Assembly (NCBI RefSeq): GCF_000964465.1
Contig: NZ_BANH01000028.1
Coordinates: forward strand, 1-64,000
Direction of reading: 5' to 3'
Length of the DNA stretch: 64,000 nucleotides
From: Gluconobacter thailandicus F149-1 = NBRC 100600
GTDB taxonomy: Bacteria; Pseudomonadota; Alphaproteobacteria; Acetobacterales; Acetobacteraceae
The notes beneath the pieces are model-generated. The model had not been told where the DNA came from and searched no databases. It worked only from the letters and a program-made list of their open reading frames with translations. The position numbers and the translations under genes were made by a program. Positions 20,060 through 30,951 of the stretch are shown here, piece by piece (the first letter of the stretch is position 1; each line of letters opens with the position of its first letter).

Positions 20060-20980
20060 ATGCTGGATCGCATAACCAGTATGCAGGTTTTTGTCCGGGT
20101 GGTCGGGCAAGGCAGCTTCGCAGCGGCAGCCCGCTCTTTTGGGCTCTCTCAGACGATGGTCACCAAGCATGTCTCAGCCCTTGAAGACCACCTTGGCATC
20201 TCGCTGTTCCATCGTAGTACCCGGGGTCTGTCTCTGACGGAACCAGGGCGCCTCTATCTGGATCGATGCCAGAAGCTGCTTTCCAACCTGGAAGAAATGG
20301 AACAGGAAGTGTCCGCCGAGGCCCTGGAACCACGAGGCCTGCTGCGATTAAACACACCGGTCTCATTTGCAATCCGCCATGTCGCGCCTCTGTTGCCTGC
20401 CTTCAGCCGAAAATACCCGCTTGTAACGGTTGAGCTTGGTATGGATGACCGCCGTGTCGATCCCCTGACGGAGGGTTGGGATCTGACCCTGCGCATAGGT
20501 CATCTCTCGCCCAGCAGCCTCAAAGCCCGGCGCTTGGCTCACATCACTTTCACACTCTGCGCGGCTCCATCCTATCTGGAGCAGCATGGCACCCCGAAAA
20601 CAGTCAGTGACCTCCAGCAGCATGCCTGTCTTGGATATACATTGAGTGATGCCGGGGGCTCAACACGATGGAGTTTTGGGCGAAAGGGAGAGCGCACCAT
20701 TCCCATCCGGAGCACTCTGAGGGCCAATAACGGGGACGTCCTGAGAACGGCAGCCCTTGCGGGCCAAGGCATCCTGTATCAGCCGACCTTTATCGTAGCG
20801 GACGAACTTCGCTCCGGACTATTACGCCTCATCACCCTCGATATGCCTGTTCTGGATGGGCCTGACCTGCATGCCGTCTATGTTCCAACTACGCATGTCC
20901 CCCTGAAAGTCCGGGCGATGATCGACTTTCTGGCTGAACGCTACGCTCCTGTCCCCCCTTGGGAAAGCCCGGCTCCTTAA
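20060..20980 (+). CDS. LysR-family transcriptional regulator
   Basis: 306 aa. Winged helix-turn-helix at residues 4-63: MQVFVRVVGQGSFAAAARSF, then GLSQTMVTKHVSALEDHLG, ending LSLTEPGRLYLDRC. The substrate-binding domain follows. Close to the CrgA/DhcR-like subgroup, where neighbouring oxidoreductases are controlled. Divergent from the dioxygenase-yceI pair with a 101-nt shared promoter region. Its stop codon overlaps that of the convergent small gene (shared TTAA). Confidence 0.9.
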   Translation: MLDRITSMQVFVRVVGQGSFAAAARSFGLSQTMVTKHVSALEDHLGISLFHRSTRGLSLTEPGRLYLDRCQKLLSNLEEMEQEVSAEALEPRGLLRLNTPVSFAIRHVAPLLPAFSRKYPLVTVELGMDDRRVDPLTEGWDLTLRIGHLSPSSLKARRLAHITFTLCAAPSYLEQHGTPKTVSDLQQHACLGYTLSDAGGSTRWSFGRKGERTIPIRSTLRANNGDVLRTAALAGQGILYQPTFIVADELRSGLLRLITLDMPVLDGPDLHAVYVPTTHVPLKVRAMIDFLAERYAPVPPWESPAP

Positions 20981-21318
20981 CCGTGAACGCGGTATCGGGC
21001 GCGAACGAGGACATCCTGCTCCAGCAAGGCAAGAACTTCGGGACGTTCATCCGTCTTCACGAGCAACACAACTGTACTGAAGGGTTGCCCAACGCCCAGA
21101 ATACGGTCCTGAAACAGTTGCGCCATGGTGACGGAAAGACCTTCCCGCGAACAGCAGGAGCAACCGGCCCCATGAACTTTGCGAAACGGAGATGGAGGAG
21201 GAAGCGAAATCTGTCTCGCCCAGCCTTCTGCAGCCTGATCCGCAACCAGCACAGCGCCAGACCGGCGAGCCAGCGGCCAGTCTGACAGATCCGTCACGAC
21301 ATAAACGGAAAGCTGCAT
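20977..21318 (-). CDS. Conserved-looking hypothetical protein with CSCC motif
   Basis: 113 aa. Begins 4 nt after the stop of the EamA transporter and so is probably translated with it. Contains GAGCSCCSREGLSVTMAQLF and ends with LEQDVLVRARYRVHG. Four cysteine/serine residues clustered as CSCC suggest metal or disulfide chemistry. The family is not recognised; the pattern vaguely recalls proteins found beside metal-insertion GTPases, which I cannot confirm. An overlapping plus-strand ORF (20959-21285) is judged a shadow. Confidence 0.55.
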   Translation of the reverse strand: MQLSVYVVTDLSDWPLARRSGAVLVADQAAEGWARQISLPPPSPFRKVHGAGCSCCSREGLSVTMAQLFQDRILGVGQPFSTVVLLVKTDERPEVLALLEQDVLVRARYRVHG

Positions 21319-21322
21319 CCCG

Positions 21323-22228
21323 TTATCCCAAAGTCCGACCAGCTTTGGAGATCACAGTGCGTCTTCCCCAGGTGTTGGTCAGCACCACACCTGCCATGAC
21401 GATACCTCCTCCCAGAAGCGTTCGAACTGTCGGGATTTCATTCGTCAGAATATAGGCCAGAAGCATTGTCACGGGTGGCAGGAGATACAGAAGCGCAGCC
21501 CCACGGGTTGCCCCCAGATGGCCAATCACGAAGGCCCATGCCGCGTACCCTATGGCCGCCGGAAAGGTACCCAGTTCCAGCACCGAGGCCTGACTTGCAA
21601 AAGACCCGTGGACGAAACTGCGGATCCCAGCCGGAAGCCATGGGCTGAGAAACAACGCCCCACTGATCAGCACATAAGCAATGGTTGTCAGCGCGCCATA
21701 CCGGTGGATAAGCCCTTTTTGCAGATTGGTGTAAAGCGCCCCACAGACGGCAGCCCCGAAGACCAGCGTCGCACCAGAGCCGAAGGACAAGCCGCCTGAC
21801 TGCCCTTCTGCAATCAGGACCACACCTGCAAAACTAAGCACGGACCCAGCCCAGCCCCAGAGAGACATGCGCTCTCCAAGAAAAGCCATGGCCATCAAGC
21901 CTGCCATCAGAGGAGCCGCACTGATGAGAAGGCTTGCCGCGCCAGCGGAAACTGTCATTTCTCCGCAGTTAAAGAAGATATTGTAAAGCGTGATGCCGAC
22001 CACACCACAGGCCAGCACCTGCGGAAAGTCAGAGAAACGTAAACGTGCCGGTCGCTTCCAGAGAAGCCATCCCGCCGCAATGACTGCCGCAATCGCATAA
22101 CGCAGGGCAGCCAGAGGGATAGGAGCAAAATCATGAAGAGCAATTCGCACAACCGGGTAGGCACTGGCCCACGACAGAATGGCGACAGCTACGAACAGGA
22201 GAAGAAAGCGACCATCTGAATTTTTCAT
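21323..22228 (-). CDS. EamA/DMT-family transporter
   Basis: About 300 aa with ten hydrophobic segments forming two EamA repeats; first repeat begins LLFVAVAILSWASAYPVVRI, second around GSGATLVFGAAVCGALYTNL. Drug/metabolite exporter family, inner membrane; substrate unknown. The ATG at 22228 (MKNSDGR) is chosen because the first helix follows directly; a longer in-frame version from 22303 adds a non-hydrophobic leader. Divergent from metH. Confidence 0.85.
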   Translation of the reverse strand: MKNSDGRFLLLFVAVAILSWASAYPVVRIALHDFAPIPLAALRYAIAAVIAAGWLLWKRPARLRFSDFPQVLACGVVGITLYNIFFNCGEMTVSAGAASLLISAAPLMAGLMAMAFLGERMSLWGWAGSVLSFAGVVLIAEGQSGGLSFGSGATLVFGAAVCGALYTNLQKGLIHRYGALTTIAYVLISGALFLSPWLPAGIRSFVHGSFASQASVLELGTFPAAIGYAAWAFVIGHLGATRGAALLYLLPPVTMLLAYILTNEIPTVRTLLGGGIVMAGVVLTNTWGRRTVISKAGRTLG

Positions 22229-22418
22229 TACAATGCCGTAGCAAATATGTGTCCCCTCGGGGAGGTAGTTCTCATTATGGCAGGAGGCCCGAAAGAAGGA
22301 CAAGAGAGATCCGGTTTGCCAGCAGCTTCCGGGAACCGTTATACAGGCGAACCTCCGACGCAGACTATGCCCGCGTCATGGTCTGTCCTGTTCCGTTTCC
22401 TTCCTGAAGAGCGCCTCA

Positions 22419-25400
22419 ATGTCCTCACGTCCCCATCTTCTTGATGCCCTGTCAGACCAGGTTCTGCTCTGTGATGGTGGTATGGGATCGCGTGTACAGA
22501 TGCTCGATCTGGAAGTTGAAAAAGACTACTGGGGACAGGAAAACTGCACGGAAATCCTGAACCTTTCCCGCCCGGAACTGGTCCGTGAAATTCATCGCGG
22601 CTATTTTGAAGCCGGCGCAGACATGGTGGAGACCAACACGTTCGGCGGCTCCATCATCACACTTGCCGAGTTCGGTCTTCAGGATCGCGCCCGTGAGATC
22701 AATCGTGTCGCCGCGACCCTTGCCCGTGAGGCCGCAGACACGTTTGCAGACAACCGACACCGTTACGTCATGGGGTCCATCGGGCCGGGCACGAAGCTCC
22801 CAACGCTAGGCAACATCGACTACGACACGCTTGAAGCTGGTCTGGTTGAGCAATGCCGCGGTCTGATTGACGGTGGCGTGGATGGCTTTCTGATCGAAAC
22901 CTGTCAGGACACGCTCCAGATCAAGGCTGCGGTGAACGCTGCAAAGATCGCCCGGATCGAACTTGGATCGGACGCACCGATTTTCGTGCAGGTTACGGTT
23001 GAGACGACCGGTACCCTTCTTGTCGGGCCGGATATTGCTGCTGCCGCGACAACCGTTAATGCACTTGATGTTCCGTCGCTCGGTCTGAACTGCGCAACCG
23101 GTCCGCAGGAAATGGCCGAGCATGTGCGCTGGCTATCTGAAAACTGGCCGGGCCTGATCTCCATGCAGCCCAATGCCGGTCTGCCGGAACTGGTGGATGG
23201 CAAGACGGTCTATCCGCTCAGCCCCGCTGAAATGGCTGTCTGGATGGAGCGTTTTGTCCGTGAAGACGGGTTGAACCTGATCGGCGGCTGCTGTGGAACA
23301 TCCACGCCGCATATTCAGGCCCTGGATGGCATGCTGCGTCGTGTAGGTGGCGACAAATATCGTCCTGCGCCCGTCAAGCGTAGCACGATCTGGATGCCGT
23401 CCGTTTCCAGCCTCTACACCCAAACGCCACTGCGGCAGGAAAACAGCTATTTCTCCATCGGCGAACGTTGCAACGCCAACGGTTCAAAGAAATGGCGCGA
23501 ACTGCAAGAGAGCGGTGACTGGGATGGCTGCGTTGCCGTAGGCCGCGAACAGGCTGCCGAGGGTTCCAACGCGCTCGACATCTGCACAGCCTTCGTAGGA
23601 CGCAACGAAACCGCGGAAATGAGCGAAATCATCACGCGTTTCACGTCCTCAGTGAATGCGCCACTGGTGATTGATTCAACGGAAACGCCCGTTATCGAAG
23701 CTGCCTTGAAGCTGCATGGTGGCAAGCCGATCATCAACTCCATCAATTTCGAAGATGGAGAAGAGCACGCGCACGACCGCATGAAGCTGGCCCGAAAGTT
23801 CGGCGCTGCCATGATCGCCCTGACGATTGATGAAGTTGGTATGGCGAAGGAGCCGCAGGACAAGCTGCGCATCGCTGAACGCCTCGTCGATTTCGCCTGC
23901 AATCAGTATGGGCTACCCCAGTCTGACCTAATGATCGACCCCCTCACCTTCACGATCGCCACTGGTGTGGAAGACGATCGGAAGCTGGGTCAGTGGACGC
24001 TTGAAGGTATCCGCATGATCCGGGACAAATTCCCGGACATCCAGATCATCCTTGGTCTTTCCAACATTTCCTTTGGTCTGAATCCGGCCGCCCGTGCAGT
24101 CCTGAACTCTGTCTTCCTTGACCATGCCGTCAAGGCAGGCATGACAGGCGCTATTGTCCATGTCTCCAAGATCCGTCCGCTGCATCTGATTGCGCCTGAA
24201 GAAGTCAAGGTCGCGGAGGACCTGATCTTCGATCGCCGGACCGAGGACTACGATCCGCTCCAGAAACTCCTTGAACTGTTCGCCGGACGTAAGGCTGCCG
24301 ATGCTGTCAAAAAGCGCCGCGCAGAAACCCCGGCTGAGCGCCTCAAGGACCGGATCGTCGATGGTGACCGCAAGGGCATTGAGGAAGATCTCGAAGCCAC
24401 AATGCAGGAAATGCCCGCGCTGGACATCATCAACAACGTGCTTCTGGATGGCATGAAGGTTGTTGGTGAACTGTTTGGTTCAGGCAAAATGCAGCTGCCG
24501 TTCGTGCTGCAATCCGCCGAGACCATGAAAACCGCCGTTGCATGGCTCGAACCGCATATGGAGCGTGTCGAGGGCCAGCATCGTGGTACAATGGTTCTGG
24601 CGACCGTGAAGGGCGACGTTCACGACATCGGTAAAAACCTTGTCGATATCATCCTGACCAATAATGGCTACCAGGTCATTAATCTGGGCATCAAGGTTCC
24701 CCTCGCGGACATGATCACGGCGGTTAAGGAGCACAGGGCCGATGCCATCGGCATGTCCGGGCTGCTGGTCAAATCCACGGTCATCATGCGCGAGAACCTG
24801 GAAGAGATGAGACGTCAGGGCTTTGATGTTCCCGTCATCCTGGGGGGCGCCGCCCTGACGCGAAATTACGTCGAGGAAGAATGCGCCCTCTCTTATGGCG
24901 GCGAAGAGCCCGGTCGCGTGGCCTATGCGCGTGATGCGTTCGATGGCCTCTCTCTCATGGACAAGATTTCCCAGAAGGAATTTGACAGCTATCTGGGGGC
25001 CATCCAGACGCGCCGTGCTGGCAAGGCCAGCCGCAAAAACGCCCGCGCACCAGAAACAGCAGAGACACGCGGCTTCGGTGCCGTAGATCCGGCTGCGGCC
25101 CGCGAGCGCCGGAACCGCGTTGCAGGCGAGCTTCCTCCGCTTGAGCCACCGTTCTGGGGCGCCCGCCAGGTGGAAGCCACGCCCAACGCCGTTCTGCCGT
25201 TCCTGAATGAGCGCTCGCTTTATCAGTTCCAGTGGGGCTTCCGGAAACAGGGCCGTACCCTTGAAGAATTCATGGACTACGCGAAGACGGAACTCCGGCC
25301 CGTCCTGAAGCGCATGCTGGCTCTGAATGCGGAACAGAACATTCTCCGCCCGCAGGCCATCTACGGCTACTGGAAAGCCGCAGGAGACGGGAACGATCTG

Positions 25401-25925
25401 ATCCTGTTCGAAGAGGACGGAAAAACAGAAGCCACCCGCTTTACCCTTCCCCGCCAGCCCAAAGAGGACGGCGAGTGCATTGCCGACTTCGTGCGGGACA
25501 TCAACGATGAACAGCGCGATGTCGTTGGCCTTCAGGTCGTGACGGTCGGCCAGAAGGCATCTGATCTGGCGCGTGAATGGTTTGAGGCCAACCGTTATCA
25601 GGACTATCTGTACCTGCACGGCCTGTCGGTCGAAATGGCGGAAGCCATGGCCGAATACACACACAAGCGCATCCGTGCCGAACTCGGCTTTGCTGCGGAA
25701 GACGACCGCGACATGGAGAAAATGCTCTCCCAGTCCTATCGGGGATCACGATATTCCTTCGGTTATCCGGCCTGCCCGCGCCTTGAAGATCAGGAACCCA
25801 TCCTGCGTCTTCTGGATGCAGAACGGATCGGTATTTCCCTGTCTGACGGGTTCCAGCTTCACCCGGAGCAGTCGACGTCCGCTCTGGTCATTCTGAACCC
25901 GCGCGCCAAATACTTCACAGTCTGA
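22419..25925 (+). CDS. metH: Methionine synthase, cobalamin-dependent
   Basis: 1168 aa, close to the E. coli length of 1227. Four modules in order. The homocysteine S-methyltransferase domain has zinc cysteines in GLNCATGP and [11 protein letters not shown] (about 287-297). The methyltetrahydrofolate-binding TIM barrel spans ~330-600 ([36 protein letters not shown]). The cobalamin module has [10 protein letters not shown], whose His (about 735) is the lower axial ligand. The S-adenosylmethionine reactivation domain ends with [13 protein letters not shown] (about 1108). It transfers a methyl group from methyl-THF to homocysteine. No riboswitch could be recognised in the 190-nt leader. Confidence 0.97.
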   Translation: MSSRPHLLDALSDQVLLCDGGMGSRVQMLDLEVEKDYWGQENCTEILNLSRPELVREIHRGYFEAGADMVETNTFGGSIITLAEFGLQDRAREINRVAATLAREAADTFADNRHRYVMGSIGPGTKLPTLGNIDYDTLEAGLVEQCRGLIDGGVDGFLIETCQDTLQIKAAVNAAKIARIELGSDAPIFVQVTVETTGTLLVGPDIAAAATTVNALDVPSLGLNCATGPQEMAEHVRWLSENWPGLISMQPNAGLPELVDGKTVYPLSPAEMAVWMERFVREDGLNLIGGCCGTSTPHIQALDGMLRRVGGDKYRPAPVKRSTIWMPSVSSLYTQTPLRQENSYFSIGERCNANGSKKWRELQESGDWDGCVAVGREQAAEGSNALDICTAFVGRNETAEMSEIITRFTSSVNAPLVIDSTETPVIEAALKLHGGKPIINSINFEDGEEHAHDRMKLARKFGAAMIALTIDEVGMAKEPQDKLRIAERLVDFACNQYGLPQSDLMIDPLTFTIATGVEDDRKLGQWTLEGIRMIRDKFPDIQIILGLSNISFGLNPAARAVLNSVFLDHAVKAGMTGAIVHVSKIRPLHLIAPEEVKVAEDLIFDRRTEDYDPLQKLLELFAGRKAADAVKKRRAETPAERLKDRIVDGDRKGIEEDLEATMQEMPALDIINNVLLDGMKVVGELFGSGKMQLPFVLQSAETMKTAVAWLEPHMERVEGQHRGTMVLATVKGDVHDIGKNLVDIILTNNGYQVINLGIKVPLADMITAVKEHRADAIGMSGLLVKSTVIMRENLEEMRRQGFDVPVILGGAALTRNYVEEECALSYGGEEPGRVAYARDAFDGLSLMDKISQKEFDSYLGAIQTRRAGKASRKNARAPETAETRGFGAVDPAAARERRNRVAGELPPLEPPFWGARQVEATPNAVLPFLNERSLYQFQWGFRKQGRTLEEFMDYAKTELRPVLKRMLALNAEQNILRPQAIYGYWKAAGDGNDLILFEEDGKTEATRFTLPRQPKEDGECIADFVRDINDEQRDVVGLQVVTVGQKASDLAREWFEANRYQDYLYLHGLSVEMAEAMAEYTHKRIRAELGFAAEDDRDMEKMLSQSYRGSRYSFGYPACPRLEDQEPILRLLDAERIGISLSDGFQLHPEQSTSALVILNPRAKYFTV

Positions 25926-25945
25926 TCCAACGGAGACCCACGCTC

Positions 25946-26194
25946 ATGGCATCCCAGCAAATCGACGGGCTTTTGACCCAGCTTCGGCAAATCAATGGTG
26001 AGCGTGGTTTCTTCGCAAACTTCTTCGGGCTCTTCTGCGTGACGTGTCTTCTCGGGCTCGCCAACATGTTCAGCCGCTCCGTTCTTCACGCCGATATGGG
26101 CTGGCTTCTCAAGCCACTGATGGTCGTGATGGCACTATATTTCTTCCTGCCTTATCTGTTGCTCCTGTTTTTGGACCGTCGCAGAAACGGCTAG
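25946..26194 (+). CDS. Small two-helix membrane protein
   Basis: 82 aa, starting 20 nt after metH with GGAG 9 nt before the ATG, so probably in the metH transcript. Two hydrophobic segments, [20 protein letters not shown] (about 22-41) and [20 protein letters not shown] (about 54-73), then a basic tail (DRRRNG). No family recognised. A strong terminator follows 17 nt after the stop and ends the unit. Confidence 0.7.
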   Translation: MASQQIDGLLTQLRQINGERGFFANFFGLFCVTCLLGLANMFSRSVLHADMGWLLKPLMVVMALYFFLPYLLLLFLDRRRNG

Positions 26195-26210
26195 TTCCCT
26201 CCTCCTTCAA

Positions 26211-26238
26211 AACGCCCCGTCATGGGGCGTTTTTTTTG
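26211..26238 (+). terminator. Rho-independent terminator of the metH unit
   Basis: Stem AACGCCCC / GGGGCGTT (26211-26218, 26224-26231) with 5-nt loop GTCAT, followed by a run of Ts through 26238. Confidence 0.92.
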
Positions 26239-26267
26239 CTCTCCTGCGGAGCTGGCAGAGAGAGAGA

Positions 26268-26297
26268 TTGTCTTTCCACGTATTAAATTTATAATAA
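26268..26297 (+). promoter_or_regulatory. Candidate sigma-70 promoter for dld
   Basis: TTGTCT (26268-26273) and TAATAA (26292-26297) with 18-nt spacing in a very AT-rich stretch 38 nt before the dld start. This is a pattern match by eye only. Confidence 0.4.
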
Positions 26298-26334
26298 TAA
26301 TACAAAATTACGCATTTTTCATTCTGGATATTCC

Positions 26335-27753
26335 ATGACGGTTCTCTCCCCATCTGCCGAAGAACGCCTTCAAACTGTTCTGTCCCGCCTTCGCCCGAGG
26401 CTGGAGAACCAGATCAGCACAGCGTCTTCCGTTCTGGAGGAACACAGCCACGGTGAGGCCATGGATGCTGCCCGCCTTCCGGCTGCAGTCATTTTTGCGG
26501 ACAACTCCGAGGACGTCTCGGCCGTGTTGAAAGAATGCCACATTGCCCGTGTTCCCGTAGTGGCTTTTGGTGCAGGCACATCCGTTGAAGGGCACGTCAC
26601 ACCACCGGAGCACGCCATCAGCCTCGACCTGTCTCGCATGACGGCCATCGTGGAATTAAACGCCGCGGATCTGGATTGCCGCGTTCAGGCTGGCCTGACA
26701 CGGCAGTCTCTCAATACCCAGATCCGGGATACTGGCCTGTTCTTCCCGGTTGACCCCGGCGGCGAGGCCACGCTTGGCGGCATGTGCGCAACCCGAGCCT
26801 CCGGTACGGCAGCCGTGCGCTATGGAACGATGAAAGAGAATGTCCTTGGTCTGACCGTCGTACTGGCAACGGGCGAAATCATCCGCACAGGGGGCCGCGT
26901 CCGCAAATCCTCAACGGGCTATGATCTGACATCGCTTTTCGTCGGCTCAGAGGGCACACTGGGCATCATTACCGAAGTCCAGCTTCGCCTTCACGGCCGC
27001 CCCGATACGCTATCTGCCGCCGTCTGCCAGTTCGAAAACCTGCATGACGCTATCCAGACGGCCATGGAAATCATCCAGTGCGGCATCCCCATCAATCGCG
27101 TTGAACTGATGGACAGTGTGCAGATGGATGCCTCGATCCGCTTTTCAAAGCTCGAAGGCTTCCGCCCTCTTACGACCTTATTCTTTGAATTTGCGGGCGC
27201 GCCTGCTGCCGTACAGGAACAGGTCACTGCTACGGAAGAACTGGCACTCGCCAACAATGGACTGGGATTTGCCTGGGCCGAGAGCGCTGAAGACCGCGCG
27301 CGCCTCTGGAAAGCCCGGCATGACGCTTTCTGGGCAGCCAAGGCGATTGAGCCAACCGCCCGCGTTATTTCAACGGACTGCATCGTCCCGATTTCCCGTC
27401 TCGGGGAACTGATCGAAGGCGTCTCGCAGGATATTGCGGAATCCGGCCTGAAAGCTCCCCTTCTCGGCCATGTCGGAGACGGTAACTTTCACACACTCAT
27501 CATCACGGAACACACACCGGAAGGATATGAGCGCGCCCTCGACCTGGACCGGAAGATTGTTGGTCGCGCCCTGGCCCTTGATGGCTCCTGTAGCGGTGAA
27601 CACGGGGTCGGCATGGGGAAACTGGAGTTTCTGGCGACGGAACATGGAGAAGGCGCCCTGAGCGTCATGCGGGCGCTGAAGACCACAATGGACCCCCATC
27701 ACATTCTCAATCCGGGCAAATTGCTTCCCAAGGGCCCCGTTTATAGAGGATAA
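26335..27753 (+). CDS. dld: FAD-linked D-lactate/glycolate dehydrogenase (GlcD-like)
   Basis: 472-aa flavoprotein of the vanillyl-alcohol-oxidase family. FAD-binding half: VVAFGAGTSVEGHV, FPVDPGGEATLGGMCATRAS, VLATGEIIRTGGRVRKSSTG, GSEGTLGIITEVQLRLH. The C-terminal cap carries HVGDGNFHTLI and SGEHGVGMGKLEFL, typical of D-lactate dehydrogenase (cytochrome/quinone) and glycolate oxidase subunit D. It probably oxidises D-lactate to pyruvate at the membrane, passing electrons to quinone. It stands alone without GlcE/GlcF subunits, favouring D-lactate. mqo follows by 40 nt, so likely co-transcribed. Confidence 0.85.
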   Translation: MTVLSPSAEERLQTVLSRLRPRLENQISTASSVLEEHSHGEAMDAARLPAAVIFADNSEDVSAVLKECHIARVPVVAFGAGTSVEGHVTPPEHAISLDLSRMTAIVELNAADLDCRVQAGLTRQSLNTQIRDTGLFFPVDPGGEATLGGMCATRASGTAAVRYGTMKENVLGLTVVLATGEIIRTGGRVRKSSTGYDLTSLFVGSEGTLGIITEVQLRLHGRPDTLSAAVCQFENLHDAIQTAMEIIQCGIPINRVELMDSVQMDASIRFSKLEGFRPLTTLFFEFAGAPAAVQEQVTATEELALANNGLGFAWAESAEDRARLWKARHDAFWAAKAIEPTARVISTDCIVPISRLGELIEGVSQDIAESGLKAPLLGHVGDGNFHTLIITEHTPEGYERALDLDRKIVGRALALDGSCSGEHGVGMGKLEFLATEHGEGALSVMRALKTTMDPHHILNPGKLLPKGPVYRG

Positions 27754-27793
27754 GGGCCCCTCTTCTATTCTGCTTTTACGGACCCTGCCCGCA

Positions 27794-29287
27794 ATGTCTT
27801 CAGCTTCCGCCACATTCCCTGATGTCGTCCTGATCGGGGGCGGTGTCATGAGTGCGACGTTTGCCGCACTGCTGAAAGAACTGTCTCCCGAACTGTCCAT
27901 CACGATGTTCGAAACACTGGAACAGTGCGGACAGGAAAGCTCCAAAGCCTGGAATAATGCCGGCACAGGTCATGCAGGCAACTGTGAGCTGAATTACACG
28001 CCCCGACGCCCGGACGGCAGCGTGGACATCTCCAAGGCTCTGGCAGTCAATACGGAATTCGATATTTCCCGGCAGCTCTGGTCTCACTGGGTTCGCAGCG
28101 GACGTATTGCCGATGCGAACTCCTTCATCCATGCCTGCCCGCACGTCAGTCTGGTCTGGGGTAAGGAAGATGTTGCATTCCTCAAGGCCCGATATGACGC
28201 TATGGCAAGCCATCACTGTTTTGACGGGATGGAATACAGCGAAGATCCCGATGTCATTGCAGACTGGGCTCCACTGGCGATGGAAGGACGCGATCCCTCC
28301 GTCCCGGTAGCGGCCACACGGATCCGAAGCGGAACAGATGTCGATTTCGGCGCACTGACATGCAGCCTTTTTTCCAGCCTGGAAAAAGAAAACGGCTTCC
28401 ACAGCTTTTATCGCCATCGCGTCACGGATCTCGTCAAAACAACAGATGGTCGCTGGCGCGTTACGGCGGTGAATACGCAAACGGGTGTAAAACGCTCTGT
28501 TCTGACGCGCTTTGTTTTTGTCGGCGCTGGCGGGGCTGCCCTGCCACTGCTTCAGAAATCCGGCATCCCGGAAGCGCGCCGCTACGCAGGCTTCCCAGTC
28601 AGTGGGCTGTGGCTGCAGTGTACTGACCCGGCCATCACCCAACGCCATCATGCGAAAGTTTACGGGAAAGCGCCGGTTGGCTCGCCTCCCATGTCCGTCC
28701 CTCACCTTGATACCCGCGTGATCGACAGAAAATCCTGCCTGCTTTTCGGGCCTTATGCAGGGTTTTCGACAAAATTTCTCAAGACCGGCTCACGGATGGA
28801 CTATTTCCGCTCCCTGAATGGCGGCAACATCATTCCTGCTGTCACCGCGGCCAAGGATAATCTGTCTCTGGTGAACTACCTGGTCCGGGAAGTCACACAG
28901 AGCGATCACAAACGCTTCCGCTCCCTTCTCAACTTCTACCCACTCGCCAACGAGAACCAGTGGACGAAAATCGTGGCCGGACAACGCGTCCAGATCATCA
29001 AGCCCGATAACGGCCTGCATGGTGTCCTGCGCTTCGGAACAGAGTTGGTGCGCAGTTCAGACCAGTCTCTCGCTGCCGTTCTTGGCGCGTCACCGGGCGC
29101 ATCCATTGCTGCATCAGTAGCATTGCAGGTCGTGGAAAAATGCTTTCCACAGAACGTAACTGCGAACGGGTGGCTGCCTCGCCTTAAAGAGATCTTCCCG
29201 GCTTATGGTGTAGATCTGAAGACCACTCCGGAACTCTGCCGTAATCTTCGTCAGGAAACAGCTCGGATCCTACAGATCGAAAACTGA
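27794..29287 (+). CDS. mqo: Malate:quinone oxidoreductase
   Basis: 497-aa FAD-dependent membrane-associated enzyme oxidising malate to oxaloacetate and reducing quinone. The N-terminal dinucleotide fold is VVLIGGGVMSATFAALL, followed by the family hallmark SSKAWNNAGTGHAGNCELNY. GPYAGFSTKFLK and the C-terminal LGASPGASIAAS are also typical. Length is normal. It follows dld by 40 nt and is closed by a long hairpin that also serves glpK from the other strand. Confidence 0.95.
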   Translation: MSSASATFPDVVLIGGGVMSATFAALLKELSPELSITMFETLEQCGQESSKAWNNAGTGHAGNCELNYTPRRPDGSVDISKALAVNTEFDISRQLWSHWVRSGRIADANSFIHACPHVSLVWGKEDVAFLKARYDAMASHHCFDGMEYSEDPDVIADWAPLAMEGRDPSVPVAATRIRSGTDVDFGALTCSLFSSLEKENGFHSFYRHRVTDLVKTTDGRWRVTAVNTQTGVKRSVLTRFVFVGAGGAALPLLQKSGIPEARRYAGFPVSGLWLQCTDPAITQRHHAKVYGKAPVGSPPMSVPHLDTRVIDRKSCLLFGPYAGFSTKFLKTGSRMDYFRSLNGGNIIPAVTAAKDNLSLVNYLVREVTQSDHKRFRSLLNFYPLANENQWTKIVAGQRVQIIKPDNGLHGVLRFGTELVRSSDQSLAAVLGASPGASIAASVALQVVEKCFPQNVTANGWLPRLKEIFPAYGVDLKTTPELCRNLRQETARILQIEN

Positions 29288-29317
29288 GGCCTCGAGGCAT
29301 CCAACTCTCAATAAAAA

Positions 29318-29351
29318 GGCCGGTTATCGTCCCCCGACGAACTAACCGGCC
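29318..29351. terminator. Bidirectional terminator between mqo and glpK
   Basis: Outer stem GGCCGGTTA / TAACCGGCC (29318-29326, 29343-29351) with a second inner stem TCGTC / GACGA (29327-29331, 29336-29340). On the minus strand the stem runs into TTTTTATT, giving a strong terminator for the glpDFK operon. Confidence 0.85.
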
Positions 29352-29375
29352 ATATCAGACAGACCTGGAGAGCGG

Positions 29376-30926
29376 TCAGGCTGCCTGAACTGTACTAACC
29401 TTCTGCGCTGGCGAACGTGCTGCAACAGCACTGGCCGCATGTGGCGTCAGCGTACGTTGAACGGCATCGTGCCAACCATCGATCATGATGCGACGCTGTG
29501 CCGGGTCCATCTTGGGTGAGAACAGGCGCTCCTGCTCCCAGGTGGCCGCGACCTCATCAAGACTTTTCCACAGACCAACATGCAACCCGGCCAGAAAGGC
29601 CGCACCAATCGCCGTGGTTTCGACATTGACCGGGCGCTCGACGTCCGCCTTGAGCATGCTGGCCAGGAACTGGGCGAACCAGTCATTGGCAGCCATGCCG
29701 CCGTCAATACGCAACGTCTTGGCCCGCATGGCGCCATCCTGACGCATGGCATGAACAAGGTCATACGTCTGGTAAGCGACGGATTCCAGCATCGCACGGG
29801 CAATATGAGCCTGCGTTGAACCCAGCGTCAGGCCGCAGATCATGCCACGGGCTTCCGGGTCCCAGTGAGGCGCACCGAGGCCAACGAAGGCCGGAACCAT
29901 GTACACGCCATGGCTGTCAGGAATGCGCGTTGCCATGTCGTGGGTCTGGGAGGCATGCGTGATGAGATGCAGACCATCGCGCAGCCACTTGATGCCAGCG
30001 CCGGCTACGAAAATGGAGCCTTCAAGTGCATAGGTCGTCTTGTTGCCAATGCGATAACCAATCGTCGTCAGAAGACGGTTATTGGACTGGATCGGTTTTT
30101 CCCCGGTGTTGAGGAGCATAAAGCAGCCCGTACCGTAGGTTGCCTTGGCCATGCCCTCTTCAAAACAGGCCTGACCGATGAGCGCGGCATGCTGATCGCC
30201 AGCCATACCACCAATGATAACAGACTCACCGAACAGTTCGGGATCCGTTCGGCCGAACTCGCCGCTGTTGTCCTGAACCTCTGGAAGAAGCGCACGAGGC
30301 ACATTGAACAGGCTCAACAGTTCATCGTCCCACTGGAGGGTATGAATGTTGAACAGGGACGTGCGACAGGCATTCGTGATGTCTGTGGCATGTTTCTTGC
30401 CACCCGTCAGACGCCACAGGAGGAAACTGTCAATCGTTCCGGCAGCCAGTTCTCCGGCTTCTGCACGCTCACGGGCACCGGGAACATGATCGAGCGTCCA
30501 GGCGATTTTGCTGGCTGAAAAATAGGGGTCCAGCAGGAGACCGGTCTTGTCCCGAATGATCTCTTCTGCCCCCTGCTCCCGCAGACGGTTGCATTCATTG
30601 GCCGTCCGGCGATCCTGCCAGACCAGAGCGTTATGAATGGGCTTGCCTGTCTTGCGATCCCAGATCACCACAGTCTCGCGCTGGTTCGTGATCCCGATCG
30701 CAGCGATACGACCGATGCCACCCGCCAGCGATACGGCTTCCTGTGCCGTTTCGAGAACATCTTCCCAGATATCTTCGACGTCATGCTCCACCCAGCCCAG
30801 TTCAGGATAATGCTGAGGGAATTCGCTGCGGGAAATCGACAGAGCCTTTGCATTGCGATCAAAAACAATGCTGCGGGTTGACGTGGTGCCCTGATCAATC
30901 GCCAGGATGCAGTCTTTCTGTGTCAT
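29376..30926 (-). CDS. glpK: Glycerol kinase
   Basis: Phosphorylates glycerol to sn-glycerol 3-phosphate with ATP in the cytosol. FGGY family, 516 aa. Start motif [13 protein letters not shown], substrate/catalytic region [53 protein letters not shown] and [19 protein letters not shown]. The ATG at 30926 (MTQKD) has GGAG 8 nt upstream and is chosen over the longer form starting at 31013, which would run into glpF. Last gene of glpD-glpF-glpK, 25 nt after glpF. Confidence 0.96.
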   Translation of the reverse strand: MTQKDCILAIDQGTTSTRSIVFDRNAKALSISRSEFPQHYPELGWVEHDVEDIWEDVLETAQEAVSLAGGIGRIAAIGITNQRETVVIWDRKTGKPIHNALVWQDRRTANECNRLREQGAEEIIRDKTGLLLDPYFSASKIAWTLDHVPGARERAEAGELAAGTIDSFLLWRLTGGKKHATDITNACRTSLFNIHTLQWDDELLSLFNVPRALLPEVQDNSGEFGRTDPELFGESVIIGGMAGDQHAALIGQACFEEGMAKATYGTGCFMLLNTGEKPIQSNNRLLTTIGYRIGNKTTYALEGSIFVAGAGIKWLRDGLHLITHASQTHDMATRIPDSHGVYMVPAFVGLGAPHWDPEARGMICGLTLGSTQAHIARAMLESVAYQTYDLVHAMRQDGAMRAKTLRIDGGMAANDWFAQFLASMLKADVERPVNVETTAIGAAFLAGLHVGLWKSLDEVAATWEQERLFSPKMDPAQRRIMIDGWHDAVQRTLTPHAASAVAARSPAQKVSTVQAA

Positions 30927-30951
30927 GGTACTTACTCCGGAAACGGACAGA

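Noticed and set aside
20959-21285. Plus-strand ORF opposite the CSCC-motif gene
   Set aside because: Overlaps lysR, has no ribosome site and looks compositionally odd; the minus-strand frame is coupled to the EamA gene.
22229-22418. Possible SAM, SAH or cobalamin riboswitch before metH
   Set aside because: I looked for the conserved cores of these riboswitches and found no convincing match; short GC-rich hairpins alone are not enough. A covariance-model search of this leader would decide.
24480-25664. 394-codon minus-strand ORF inside metH
   Set aside because: It is antisense to a complete MetH and has no family motif; it follows from codon bias of the sense gene.
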